Positions 1 to 12,000 of a stretch of DNA of 64,000 nucleotides are shown piece after piece (the first letter of the stretch is position 1; each line of letters starts with the position of its first letter). Source of the stretch: Tetranychus cinnabarinus (lineage: Eukaryota > Arthropoda > Arachnida > Trombidiformes > Tetranychidae); contig WHVY01000005.1 of assembly GCA_022266195.1 (NCBI GenBank), positions 5,952,001-6,016,000 of the forward strand, in the 5' to 3' direction. Position numbers and translations under genes: made by a program. The notes below the pieces were generated by a model. The model worked only from the letters and a program-made list of their open reading frames with translations. It was not told where the DNA came from and did not search any database.

Positions 1-3000
1 TCAACACACAAACTCTTACAATGGTTTGATCGAATACAGTGAGTATTTTAATTTTCTTTTGCTAAATTAAGACCATTTGTTAATCCTTAGCTATCTCTTT
101 CAGATTTAATTGCGGAGGTGCATCCTCATGTAGTCACATAACTGAAGGTATTGCTACCTCGTTGCAATGTTTTGACGAGTTTAAAACAATGAGAGAGAAT
201 GCTTCACCTGGCTCAAGTCATAACAAAATTCCCAAGCATTGTGTGCTCATCTGTAACTCTCCGCCATATGCTTTACCTGCGGCTGAAAGTATTTCGTATA
301 ATGGTTTAATGATTGATCATTTAGTGGGCATTATGGGTGATAGAGGGATAAGTCTGAGTCTATTCTCTCCTAGAAAGATGCCTTTTCTATTCAAGTTATA
401 TGAAAAAGCTGGTGGAGACCTAAACTCAGCTTTAGCTAAGAACTATGCGAAAGATAGAAGACATTTAGTTCTATTAAAAAATTTTCAACTGCAAGAAAGA
501 CCCATAAGCCCACAGGCAAATCAATCATCTAATAAATCTCTCGAAAAAGCATCTTCTTCGCCTTCTCCATCTAATCAGGGTAATTTTGATTGGAAGTCTT
601 GAACATTACGGATGAAAGAAGTTGCTGGTGTTCTTTTTATTACAATATGAATATTATTCAAATTTTAGCTGATTTCCTTTCAAACCTGTACATTTCTCTT
701 GTTTTTAAGCTTTTATCAATTTTCTAGTCAATCAGCTCTTCTCTTAAATTTCCATTCATCTTAGTTTCATGTTGCATTCCATTCAATTTGTGTATATGAA
801 AATCTTAGGCAAAAATATTCAACTTTTTTAAGCATGATAAATATTCTGTTGATCTACTTGAACTTTATGCACTCACTTCATTCATCCGTATTTTTCAGCT
901 TATTTTTATGCCGCTTGACTCACTTTATTTATGCTTCATTTTCTTCAGGTCAAAAAAGGCCACTTTCTCCTGCATCTTCAGCTGTATATAGTAAGTTGAT
1001 GTATAAACAAAATTGACCTCGATAAGAGCAAAACAAGTTTTTATGTTATTCATTCATATTTTTTGTTTCTTTTAGGTAAAGACAGTGTTCAAATCACCAT
1101 CCACCAACAACAACCACAACAACAGCTTCAACAGCAACAAGTACAACAAAATCAATTGCAACAACAACAGCAGCAGCAGCAACAACAACAACAGCAGCAG
1201 CAGCAGCAGCAACAACAACAACAACAGCAACAGCAACAACACATCAGAGGACCACCTCCTCCGCCCCCGACATTTATTCAGTCTGACAAAACCTCAACGC
1301 CTGACTCAATAGCTCCAGTTCGTTCTATTCCTAATACTATGCCTGTTCTTACCAGTCAACTATCTTCCATACGTCAAGGAGCACCAAATGTTGTGTCTCA
1401 GCAGTCTGGTCCGCCTGGTCAATCAAATCAAACTCGTATGGGCTTCCCAGGAACTCAAATTAGATCAGTACAAAGAGAAAACTATAACCCTGTGATGATG
1501 CAAGGACAATTAAGAGGTGCTTCTTCGCCTTTCTCTGCTCCACCTCCTAGTCCGATGAATCGTGCCTCTGTTCCTTCCCCTCTTTCGCAAAATGCACCTT
1601 CACCAATGCCAGTTCCTCCTGGGGGTATGATGAATCAAGATTCTAATGTCTCAAGTCAACAAATGCCCATGCCAAATTCAATGATGAAAGATAAGAAGAT
1701 TATTTGGAATGGAACCATCGAGTTTCAAGAAAAATCAGCTCAAGAAGGAATTCCTCCAAAGTATTCTCTACCTTGTTCCATTACATCAACAAATGGTAGC
1801 CCTGATTTAGAAAAAAATGCCGAAAAATGGCCTTCTATGCTGAATCTTTCACTTCTACCTAGAACAATAATTAATGCAGTTTTACCTGTGTTGAAGAATG
1901 AATCACATGTTGTGGTGCTTAATTTTGCTAATCAAGACACATCTGAAATAATTCAAAAATTACAAAAAACAATCTCAGGAGGCGGTCGACAACCCCAAAT
2001 ACAATTCTGTGGATGCATCAACTTATACCCTAATCAGAATACTATGATGATTGTCATTTATGCACCAGATAAAAATACGTTTATGGGCTTTTTACCAATG
2101 AACCAGGAAGCATTCATGCACAAAATACAAGCTGCCTACAAAAGTGTTCGAACAGCCAAAATTCTTCAGGGAAATCAACAACAAATCTCGCAGCAACCAA
2201 ACCAACAATCACCTCAGACGAATATTGGACAACCAATGATGGGACAATCCATAGGCCAAGCAATGGGCCAACAACCTCAACCACAAATGGTACAGCAGGC
2301 CATGCAACCACCACCTCAGCCAGGACAAATGATACAACAAATTTCAATGTCCCAGCCACAGCTTAATGTCAATCCAACCGGTTTCTATCAGGTAACTGGC
2401 GATCGCTCATCTAGCTGTGTTGCTGCTCTTATTTCGCTAATCAGAAGAATATGATATAAAGTCAGCTTAACAGTCAATCTTTTTCAGTTCATATAAATAT
2501 TGCTACTGTCAGAGCAGAAAAATTTAAACTAAGTCCCCTAAAGTTCACGAATTTCCTATTCTTTGTTATCTAGAAAATTTTGCTCTACATTTATTCCTTA
2601 TTTATGTGCTATCGTCTTTTCCGTTCTACTCTTTGTTTCCCTCTCAATCTCGCCTTTCTCTTTGTTTTTTTCTTGCATGTTCTTTCTTAAATAATGCATA
2701 AATACTACTTTTGCTACCCATGAAATTTGCATGTTTTCTAGTCCCCTTCATGTTATCGATGTTATCTTGATAACTTGTTTGTTTCTTGCAATTTTATTCA
2801 AATAACCAACATGTTTATGACGCTTTTCTTCTGGAACTAATCTTCGGTATGGTTTTGATAAGACAGAAACTTGATATTAATTGGTGGTGGTTCACGGCTT
2901 ATATTTATTAACTTATCGCTTTGTCTTGTCTGCTTTTGTCCTCAATTTTGCTCTCAATGAATTTATTAATTTTTTATTTCTTTATCATTCCTCTCTTTTT

Positions 3001-4971
3001 TTTCATTTAAATTGTCTTTTTTACTCTGAAGATTCAACAGATTGGTCCAGTTGTTCAGCAGTCAGGTCCTGGTCAAATGGCACCAATGCAAGGTCAATCT
3101 CAACAAAATCAACAGCATTTGCAGCCACAACCACAACTCGGTCAACAAGTTGGTTTTCGTAATCAGTCGGTGCAGGGAATCCGAAACAATGCCGGGCCAA
3201 ATAATCATGGAATGATGAATCAAGGACTTCTGCCTAATCAAATGATAGCATCAGGTGGCCAGAGACCGCAACAAACAAATGTGCTTCTTAATCAAGCACT
3301 TGGCCCTATTCAAGGAACAGGCGGTCACCCACAATTTGCACAGCAAAATCAAATCATTGGTGGTCAACAGCAAACTACCGCTACTTTGGTCACACAAAGT
3401 GGCCCACCTATGCATCAACAGCCCCAACCGCAGCCAATGCAGCAACAACCACAACAACAACAGATACACTTTAACAGCCAAAACGTGAGTGGTACAACAC
3501 TTGCCAATTTGATGCAACATCAACAGCAGGCGACGCAGCAACAGCAATCAAATTCACAACCTCCTCCTCCTCAACAACCCCAACAACATTCAACGCATGA
3601 TGTTCGCAATCGCAATTTATTAAATATCCAGCAATTACAGAAACAACTCGAAGCTTGTAAGCAAACGGAACTCGAATTTGCACAGCAACACGTTGATCAC
3701 ACAATTCCTTCTGGACATACATTTTTCGATCAGTCGACAGGGATGCATTATTCTAAATCTTCTTCAGGAGATCTCGGGACTAATTTCCGGAATATCAGTG
3801 CGTCTCCGAGAACAGGTCCAGATCCGGAAACTGATTTGAATCTGTCTAAAGGACATTTATTGGTAAATTGATCAAACAAATCAAATGAGAAAACAAAACA
3901 AACAGTTATTCAATAATCCATTAACCTTAGTATTTATCTCATGATTGTTAACTTTCCAATATTTTTGCCAATCGTTGCTAACTCGTAAATCATTCTGGGC
4001 TGTTTGTCTCTTTCCTGTCTAAATTAACTGTCTAACTTATTTAATCTGTGTATTGCATGCTCTGGTCGCTTCAGTCCTATCCTAGTAATTGCTCTTCTCT
4101 GTGTCTGGTTGGCTCTTTGCTCTCAAAAATTAACTATTGTTATGATTTAGATTCACCCTGTTCTCGGATACTTCTGTTGTCTCAGCTCCAAACATCCATT
4201 TCTAAAACTTGAGCCTATTTATCCTCTTTCATTTCTCGTTTCTTTCCTCTATGTTTATAACATGTTGCTCATCATCTACATCTAATCTTCAACTCCTATT
4301 TCCAGAAATTCGATCGTCATTAATCCTTCTTACTCTCAATTACGCTTTAAACGTCATCATTCTTACCCCTCGCTGCTCATCTGTTGTTTAATACCATGTT
4401 GTCATTTTACAATTTTTATTTCTGTTTGAACTATTTTATTATTTATTTATTTTGTTTAAACATTTGAATCAAGACTGAGTTAAACTAATTATTTCTAAAT
4501 TTAAACAGAGACCCGAAGAAATGGCATTCCCCCAAACTGGTGGAAATCTTCAAGGAAAACCACCGGATAACGCTCAAGCTCATGTAAGCAAGAAACACAA
4601 TTAAATTTTGTTAGAATTTTATTTTGATTCATTTTTCTTTGAATTTTCAGCCTCAACATCAACAACCTCTGGTTCGTCAACAACTCCAGCAACATATTCA
4701 TCAGCAGCAACAGCAACAACAACAAGCGAGATTACAACAAATGCAACAACCCATTGGAGTCAAAAGTAATAACTTAATTTTTTTAGTTTCTCATAGAATA
4801 TGCAAAGTTTATTAATTTTTATTCCAATTTGTTTGATTAGGTGCTCCTGGATTGAGAAATTTGTTACTACCACAACACCAACAAGTACAACAACAGCAAC
4901 CGCAACAGCAAATTAGAACTAATATGCAACCTGGTCCAAATCAACAACAATGGCGATTCAGTAGAACTTGA
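1..4971 (+). CDS. MED25: Mediator complex subunit 25 (MED25), 5' end outside window
   Basis: MED25 is a Mediator subunit that receives signals from activators for RNA polymerase II; it acts in the nucleus. I infer exons 1-38, 104-579, 949-990, 1076-2391, 3032-3862, 4509-4583, 4651-4765 and 4841-4971. All junctions are GT-AG, and together they keep one open frame of 1007 residues plus stop. Residues 1-160 (window numbering) match the C-terminal half of the VWA domain, with the ICNSPPY segment and SPRKMP typical of the family. Next come 27 consecutive Gln (1159-1239), a Pro/Ser linker and the ACID/PTOV domain at about residues 388-545 (IIWNGTIEF to AAYKS). A very Gln-rich tail follows, ending near an LRNLL nuclear-receptor box (4852-4866), as in human MED25. 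The protein is longer than the roughly 750-residue human one, mainly through Gln-rich sequence. The acceptor before 3032 could instead be at 3041, also in phase. The family call is firm; small alternative exons cannot be excluded. Confidence 0.93.
580..948 (+). other. MED25 intron (369 bp)
   Basis: AT-rich sequence between MED25 exons with GT at 580 and AG at 947-948 after a pyrimidine-rich tract. No other gene seen. Confidence 0.85.
1159..1239 (+). repeat. CAG/CAA microsatellite encoding 27 Gln in MED25
   Basis: An uninterrupted run of CAA and CAG codons within MED25 exon 4, between the VWA domain and the Pro-rich linker. It is flanked by further Gln-rich sequence. Codon mixing between CAA and CAG should make it less prone to slippage than pure CAG. 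Confidence 0.95.
2392..3031 (+). other. MED25 intron (640 bp)
   Basis: Starts with GTAACT and ends in AG at 3030-3031 after a very T-rich tract. The upstream open frame runs into a stop 21 codons into this intron, which supports splicing here. Nothing else is recognisable. Confidence 0.8.
3863..4508 (+). other. MED25 intron (646 bp)
   Basis: Starts GTAAAT and ends at AG 4507-4508. Without splicing the reading frame ends three codons after 3862. T-rich, no gene content seen. Confidence 0.78.
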
Positions 4972-6438
4972 AAGTTGAGTTGGTTAATTAGGTTCAAATT
5001 TTTTATTGACATCATTCTGCTGTGGATCAATGTGAAAATATCATCCTCACTCTATTTAAATATTCATCTTCACTAACCTAATCCGTCTCATCATAATCAT
5101 TCACATAAGTTTCATCATCTTCCTGTACCATCGTTAATATGCATCATCATCATGATGTTGATCATTTTCATCGCAAGCAATCGTGATAGGCAAAAAGCGA
5201 CATTTGAATTTTCATTAAACCATGATGGAATATGTCGTTATTTGCAGTGAGAAAACTCAGTGTGGTGTCCAAACAAAGAGAATGAAAGGAATTCTCATTC
5301 AATCAATCATCTAATGTCAATGCTAACAGAGGTTAACAGACGTGTATATCGTAATTAAATGGATATCAAGAGGGACGTCGATATGTAAAAAGTAGAGGGC
5401 AAGAGTAAATCTTGAAGATAAATCTATTCTTATTGATAGAGATTACAAAGGTTGACAAAGCGCCATCAAAAAGAGAATCAAATTTCCTTTTTTCTCCGTC
5501 CTATCCTGAAGAAAACTTTAATCACAAGTTTTTTCCTTCCTCTTTTTGATGAGCAAACAAAACAATCTTTGATCGATTGCATCTTGTTTATATATTTGCA
5601 TTAATTTGGTTTACAATAACTAATCTTTCTTGCTTAAAAGCATATCAATTTTTGAGTGATTTTTCAAAAAATTGCTCAAATTTATTGTCATATGTATTAT
5701 TATAAATGAAATAATAATATTAATTCAATTATTTTACTTAAACTGTCTAATTTGTCTTTTCTTGCCATTTCTTATGACTATTTGCCCCTAATCATAATTT
5801 AACATTTCACAGGTTTAACCCAATTCTTGTTAAAACTATTTTTACTGGCGGACACAAAAAACTTTCCTCTATTGGGACTATTGGGTTGAATATTTTAAGC
5901 TAATCATCTATGTGATTCATGGCTACCCAGGCCAAGTTTTAATAGCGAGTTAAAATTTATGAGTAATGTCTAGTTTAGCACTTTGTCATCAGTTTTCGTT
6001 GAAAATTCACAAAAGTTTTGTGCATTCATGAAATCGAGGTCTATTTTTATACCATTATCTTTACATGTTTGCTAGTCTTAAAGTTTTCTACATTTTATGT
6101 GTAAAAGTCGACTTTTGATTTCATGAATACACTTTCACTGGTCTGCATATGCTTCTAGAAGCAAAAAAACTGCAATTATCTCTGCTGTCTCTATATGGCT
6201 GTTTTGGCTCTTGAATAGGTCCTTTGAATACTTTTATGTTCAGCTAGCAATTGAATCTCTGTTGGTTTCACGAAGTTATCGGAGTGTTTGACTTTTCGCC
6301 TCCTTGCTTCACCTTTCTTCCAATGAAAGTCTACATATTTATAGAAAAAATTGAAATTAAGTTTGTCGCCAATTTAATGAGGGTTCTAATGACACTTTTT
6401 TAATGAAACTCTTTTAATGACACTTTAAAAAAAAGTCT
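4972..6438. other. MED25 and BAF 3' flanks (convergent)
   Basis: AT-rich sequence between two converging genes, probably holding both 3' UTRs. I found no clean AATAAA for MED25 in its first few hundred bases and no further coding exon. A short duplicated phrase (TTTTAATGA followed by CAC or AAC) occurs near 6400-6425. Confidence 0.6.
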
Positions 6439-6902
6439 CTATAGGAATTGATCACACCATTCTGAGAGACATTGGTAACAATCTTTGGCCTGTTTACTGT
6501 TTGCATTGACGGTCTCCTTCATCCATAGAGAGAAAAGCTCTTTATCCTTTTTGAGAATTAAAAATTGGCCCAGCACAACATAAGCCTGAAAAGGAGAACG
6601 AGAGAAAAAACGTTAAACAATAGTTTAACAAAAGATTACAAAATATATTGAACATAGCAATAGAGCTGAAAATCAGTTGTAATAGCTAACAGAAGATAGT
6701 TTATTGACAACTTTAACAGACCCATCTGAATTTAAAATCATCAACCAGTCAACAAAATAGGCTAAAAAACATTTACCTTATCAAATCCATTATCTTCAAA
6801 TCTTTTCCCAAGGACTTCACCAACACCAGCTAGATCGGTTACTGGTTTATCGCCCATAGGCTCTGACACGAAGCTATGGTGCTTCTGGGAAGTGGTTGAC
6901 AT
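6439..6902 (-). CDS. BANF1: Barrier-to-autointegration factor (BAF/BANF1)
   Basis: A small dimeric chromatin protein that bridges double-stranded DNA and binds LEM-domain proteins and lamins, and so serves nuclear envelope assembly. There are two coding exons on the minus strand, 6902-6777 (42 codons) and 6585-6439 (48 codons plus stop). They are joined by a 191-bp intron with GTAAAT donor and TTTTCAG acceptor, giving 90 residues (human 89). The N-terminus keeps the TTSQKH segment that VRK kinases phosphorylate in other animals. The EPMGDKPV motif, the helix-hairpin-helix around DLAGVGEVLGKRF, and the C-terminal CLSEWCDQFL are all present. No frame damage is seen. It is convergent with MED25. 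Confidence 0.97.
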
Positions 6903-9093
6903 TTTACGACGCTTGACAGGTGATCGACCGATGATGATAGATAATATTTAACAAAATTAGGAACAAGTGGATGTATTGGATGAAAAATGAGGTAAAAGTC
7001 AATTGGAAACAATTGATAAACAAAAAGAGGTTATAGTTAAAATGACAATTGAACTTCAACTTTTTGATTTTCAACTTGCACAGATTCTCTTTTCTATTTC
7101 CCTTTCTTTGTAGCAACACACCTTATCATTCAAGAGTATCCAATCATTCAACTGCTAAACGGCTAACCAAAAAGTGCGCCATTTTCAAAGATGGATTTCA
7201 ATGAAAAATGCGTTTTAAAGTGTGACTGACTGAATGTCTGTTTATTTTTATTTGACTTGAATTAATCAACAATTTTTGTTTTTTTGTGTCATGACAATTA
7301 ATTAAAACATCTTTTAGCTTTTTGAAGCTCAAATTTTCATTAAAAGTAAACTCTTCAAGTGAATAATCATCTAAACGACAATCAAATAAAAGTCTAGCAG
7401 GGTTAACATGTTTTTCTCACCAAAAGCCTTACTATTTTCAAAACCGAAACAAACCATTTTTAACCGTTGAAAGTGATTCAAATGGATACTAATTATTATT
7501 TGTGATATATTTTTATTAATTTAAGTATTATCTTATTTTCAAGTGAATATTGAACAATAAAAAACAGCAAAATTGTTGATGATAAATAATGCGATGATGG
7601 TGAAGGTCCAGGTCAATCATATCTGTGGAGATGGAAACGTTTTCAAGTCATTAGAGTGACGGTGAATGATAATTTATAATCAATTATAAGACACTAATAA
7701 TAATCAAATTTACATCTTATTTTTAATTGTGACTGTGATATTGATATAAAGTGATTCATATCAATATCAGTGTATTGTGTAAAGAAATACAGAAGTATTC
7801 AATTTAACTGTCAAATTCAGAGTCAATTGAATTTTTCATCTATCGTTATTGTATTTATCATTTTGCTAAGCCAAATGGTTTGAACTTTATTAGGAAAGTT
7901 ATACACAGATTGATGATTCCTAGTAAAATTGTTTCATCTCAGGGGGGAAAAGCAATGTACAATTTTCAGAAAGTATGTCGATGTCGATTATGCTCATGAT
8001 GATTGATTTGATTGTTGAGGATTTTTCAATGTATATAATCCATTATCATTAAGGTACCTGTTTGTATTGCTGTTGATGTTGATGTTATTTGGACCAATTG
8101 ATTATCTGAAAGCGTTTTAATTAATTTCCTTCCTAATTGAGGTTGCCTCTCAATTGGCTGTAAACCAATAATTGAAATTTATATTGATTGTGATTGATAA
8201 ACATTGATTGCCATTGGAATTGAAGGAAATGAAGAGAAACTTTGATTATTATTATTGCCATCATTATGTGTCCATCAACAACATGATCGTGATTGTTGTT
8301 TCAATTGTAAAGTTGGTTGAGACAAGAAATTGAACAACTGAAAAGGCGAGCAGAATTAAATTATGAAAATAATAATAGCAATAGCAACAATATCCCAGAG
8401 TGTTTAATAAATGCACAGGAAAGAGGAATTGAAATTGATAATAATTATCACCGTCAAAATCAAACAATTCCCATTTTTGTCACCATCTGACAATCAATTC
8501 AAATATCCTTAACTTTAGTGTAATCTTGTTGTATCAATAAAATAGCTGACAAATTCAGCTAAAAGAAACTTTCAGTTTTCTCTTTGATCATCACAATCAT
8601 TATCATCGTCCTCATCAACAGCATCAACCGATGGCTATAATCATCAATCAAATGAATCTCCTCGTCGTCTTGAAATCAAAGATTAAACCACACAAATTAT
8701 CCACTGATTCATCCTTCTGAATAGGGAATAGATCAGGAATAAGTAAATGGTAAAGATATTATAGCCATAATCAGCCTACTCGATGGTTATTCAAATTTTG
8801 TGTGACTGATTTATTATAATTTATTGGATGATGATGTATTTATCTGTGTGTAGGTTGATTGAAAGGAACCAAACACAACCAGAAATTTAGTGTAAATCCA
8901 AAGAAAAAGAGTAATTCAAGTTGATGAAATTGATGATTGTTTGATTCCATTTTGCCTTTTCCTCTAAAAACTTTATTTCCCTTTGATTTCTTGCTGTGTT
9001 AGGCCTGGTTTGGCTTTAACTTGGGCTTTTTGCTTGAACTTTGTTTTTCTTTTAAGAACTCTTGTCGTTGCTAGAATTTGTTGACTCAACAAT
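6903..9093. other. Intergenic: BAF upstream region and Wnt4 3' flank
   Basis: AT-rich sequence with short simple repeats (CATCAT and GATGAT-like runs). The left end should hold the BAF promoter and the right end the Wnt4 3' UTR. The open frames here are short and show no family signature. No RNA gene or coherent repeat was recognised. Confidence 0.55.
8972..8977 (-). terminator. Candidate Wnt4 poly(A) signal (AATAAA)
   Basis: AATAAA on the minus strand, about 117 bases past the Wnt4 stop codon. The hexamer is frequent by chance in AT-rich DNA, so this is only a candidate. Confidence 0.35.
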
Positions 9094-12000
9094 TCACAAG
9101 CAAGTGTTGATCTCAATCTGATGAGTACATTCGTCACATTCAACTTGACAACACCAAAAGAATTTACAATTACATTTTTCCTTAACAGTCTCAAATCGTC
9201 GAGTAAAACCTCTATTACAACAAAGTATATCACAACCATCAGCACCCTTAGAGGTTCCATTACAAAATCTATCATGGGTTCCAGGGGAACCTGATTTTTC
9301 ATCCCTTTCACAATAGTCTGGCGATGAGTGAAGGTAAACAAGATCCGAATCACTTGGTGGCTTGTATCCGGAACCATTTTGACGATTTGATAATTTAATT
9401 TTACGAGATCTCTGTATGTATAGACAAGAGGGAAGAGAAGAAACAAATAGAAGGCGCAAAAAATTGAATTAGCATAAAATCAACAAAAGTTATTTAAGCA
9501 TTACCTAAAAATAACACAATCAGATGGGAAGCAAAGTGATCACTATAAACCCTGTATTATTTACCATTGGCTCCATAGTACCTCTTGTTAAACAGGCATC
9601 ATGGTAAGATAATTAATGAGCTTCCTAATGTTGATTGTTCACAAGGGATAGCAAATTTGTGCAGTTTAGCAGTGAACCAAATTGTTGAGAAATAATTTTC
9701 TCACACTTGGTCAGTTTGTCAGCATCTTACCATTCAAAAAACATGAGAGATGATTTTTGTCAACACAAGAATTAATCATTTCACATGTAAACTGTGAGAC
9801 TAGGCTCATTTTGACGAGTAAAACCAACAGGAACAGCAAATTACAAAGACAATATTAAAATGTAACTTTACATGTTATATTAAAAATAAATATAGACTGG
9901 AAACGTTGTTTTAATCATTGAAAAATTACTTGTCACTGAAATTTTAAGGTTGACTGGTAATGGAAGCTCTGAAGAAGCACATGTTAAAAAAGTGAGTCAA
10001 AGTTGAAAGCAAAGGTGACAATGACATGTAATAAGAGCACAGTTTACAATCTGAAAATAATGAAACATGAAGAAACTACAAGCTAATTAATTATTCTAAA
10101 CAATTGATTAATTTTACAAACACTTAAAAATTTGACATTCTCTTAATGAAAAGATAAGCTGTCATCTGTTTCAAAGCCATGGCTCAAGCTCGGCTTGCGA
10201 AAAAAGCATTTTTCTTTTAAATTAAAACTAAAAAGTCAGCTCGATCTTACTCTTTCAACGTTACGATACATTTTATTTGAAATAATTTCATTCCAAATTC
10301 GCCTGTCAATTGAAATTAGACTGAAAAACGGTTAAAAAGTCGACAGACAAAAAGAAACGTAAAGCTATCGAAAGGTCTATGGTAAAATAGATGAAAGGTG
10401 AAGAGACATTTGAAGATCAATTCATCAATTTTGATGGGCCAACAGAAACATGGAGTAACTTTAAATTTAACATTTTCATGGATTCTTGGTGAATATAAAT
10501 GAATCACTTAAAGTCATCACTGTCTGAGCTTTTCACAATATTTTTATGAAAAGGTAAAAGAAACATTTTTTAAGGTAATCAATCAAATGAGCGATAAAAG
10601 ATGGTGTCATTCATGGTTATTATGTCGTTTCTCCCTATTATTATTATAATTATCATCACAACTATTAATATTATTTGTGAACTCGCCCAAACTGTGCTTA
10701 CATTGGGAGTAACCTTGATTAAATTTTTAATATTTGCGCTTCTTTTGCCAAACATTAATCTGTTTCAAAATTTCTTTGTTTTTTGGTGAAACAGGCGATT
10801 TCAATTTACTCTGAACATTATCAACAAATTTCATTCATTTTACCCTTGTTTAGCTTATTCTGGTTAATATTTTGTCTACAATTTACTTTTACTTTTACAT
10901 GATATTCATCTTATGGGTTCATTGTCTTGTTCAACCAATTTCATTCAATTTCTGGTTCAAACCTTTTTTCGGTTCTGTTTGGGTTCTCTTCGCATTTATC
11001 TTTTAATTGCCTACAAATTTCATGCCTTTCCATTAATCATTAAATCCTTTAATTTCACTTAAATGGCCATTAATAGAGTTTATAACAGAATTGATTGTTT
11101 AATTAGCATTCTTTTACAATATCATCATTCATATTAACCATTATCTTTTCAAACCCAGTTATCAATGCACATTTCAACTAAACATGGAAATTATCATGAT
11201 CATGCAATTGAATTGTAATGACAATGATAAGTTGATATTTATAACCAGAGATTCATTTAGGTTTCATCTTGAAACAGCAATAATGAATAGTTTCATAAAT
11301 TAAACCAAATTGTTCCATTAAAATATTGTCTAACAGCTAAATCATGAGCCTGAGTTGATACAATGTATAAACTGGTCAATAGAATATTGACTTTTTAAGT
11401 TTTCGAAAATAATTTAAAAATCTTTAGCATTTCTCACAGAATGTTTGATTTGAATGAACATCAATTATTATGATTCTTTTGGTTACGAATTAACCTTATT
11501 CTTTGGACTATTTCGTTTCTTTTCCCATGAAAATGTTTAGATTGTTTTGAATTGGTTTATTTTTCTGGTAAATAGTGAAATTATTTTCGAGTAAAAATTG
11601 TAACATTTGAATGTCTCCAGCTATTTTTGAGTTTTTCAGTAAACTCAATCATTGCATGAATAGTTCAAGTTTAATCATCACAGACACTCGTCAATCCATA
11701 GGATTGAATCATGACGATGATGGAAATGCTAAGAATCATTAGCTTCCTCATGAAAAGGTTACTTGAAAAAGAAACGCAAAAATTTTGGATTTCACTATAA
11801 ATTGGCAAATATATTAGCTATTTATAATAAAGCTCTGATTTCGATTAACCTTTTATTGAATTTTAATGAAGATAAACTGAGACCAAACTTCAAAATTGGT
11901 ATTTCTTTTGACTGATGAAATAATTTTGTCAAAATATCTTTAGCTGAAAGAGTAAAGATTATCACTTTAGAATGTCAATGTTTTCAATTTTTCAGAACTC

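Noticed and set aside
3251..3722. Minus-strand ORFs rich in Leu and Val opposite MED25
   Set aside because: Antisense of CAA/CAG-rich coding sequence always reads as Leu-rich; no independent gene signature.
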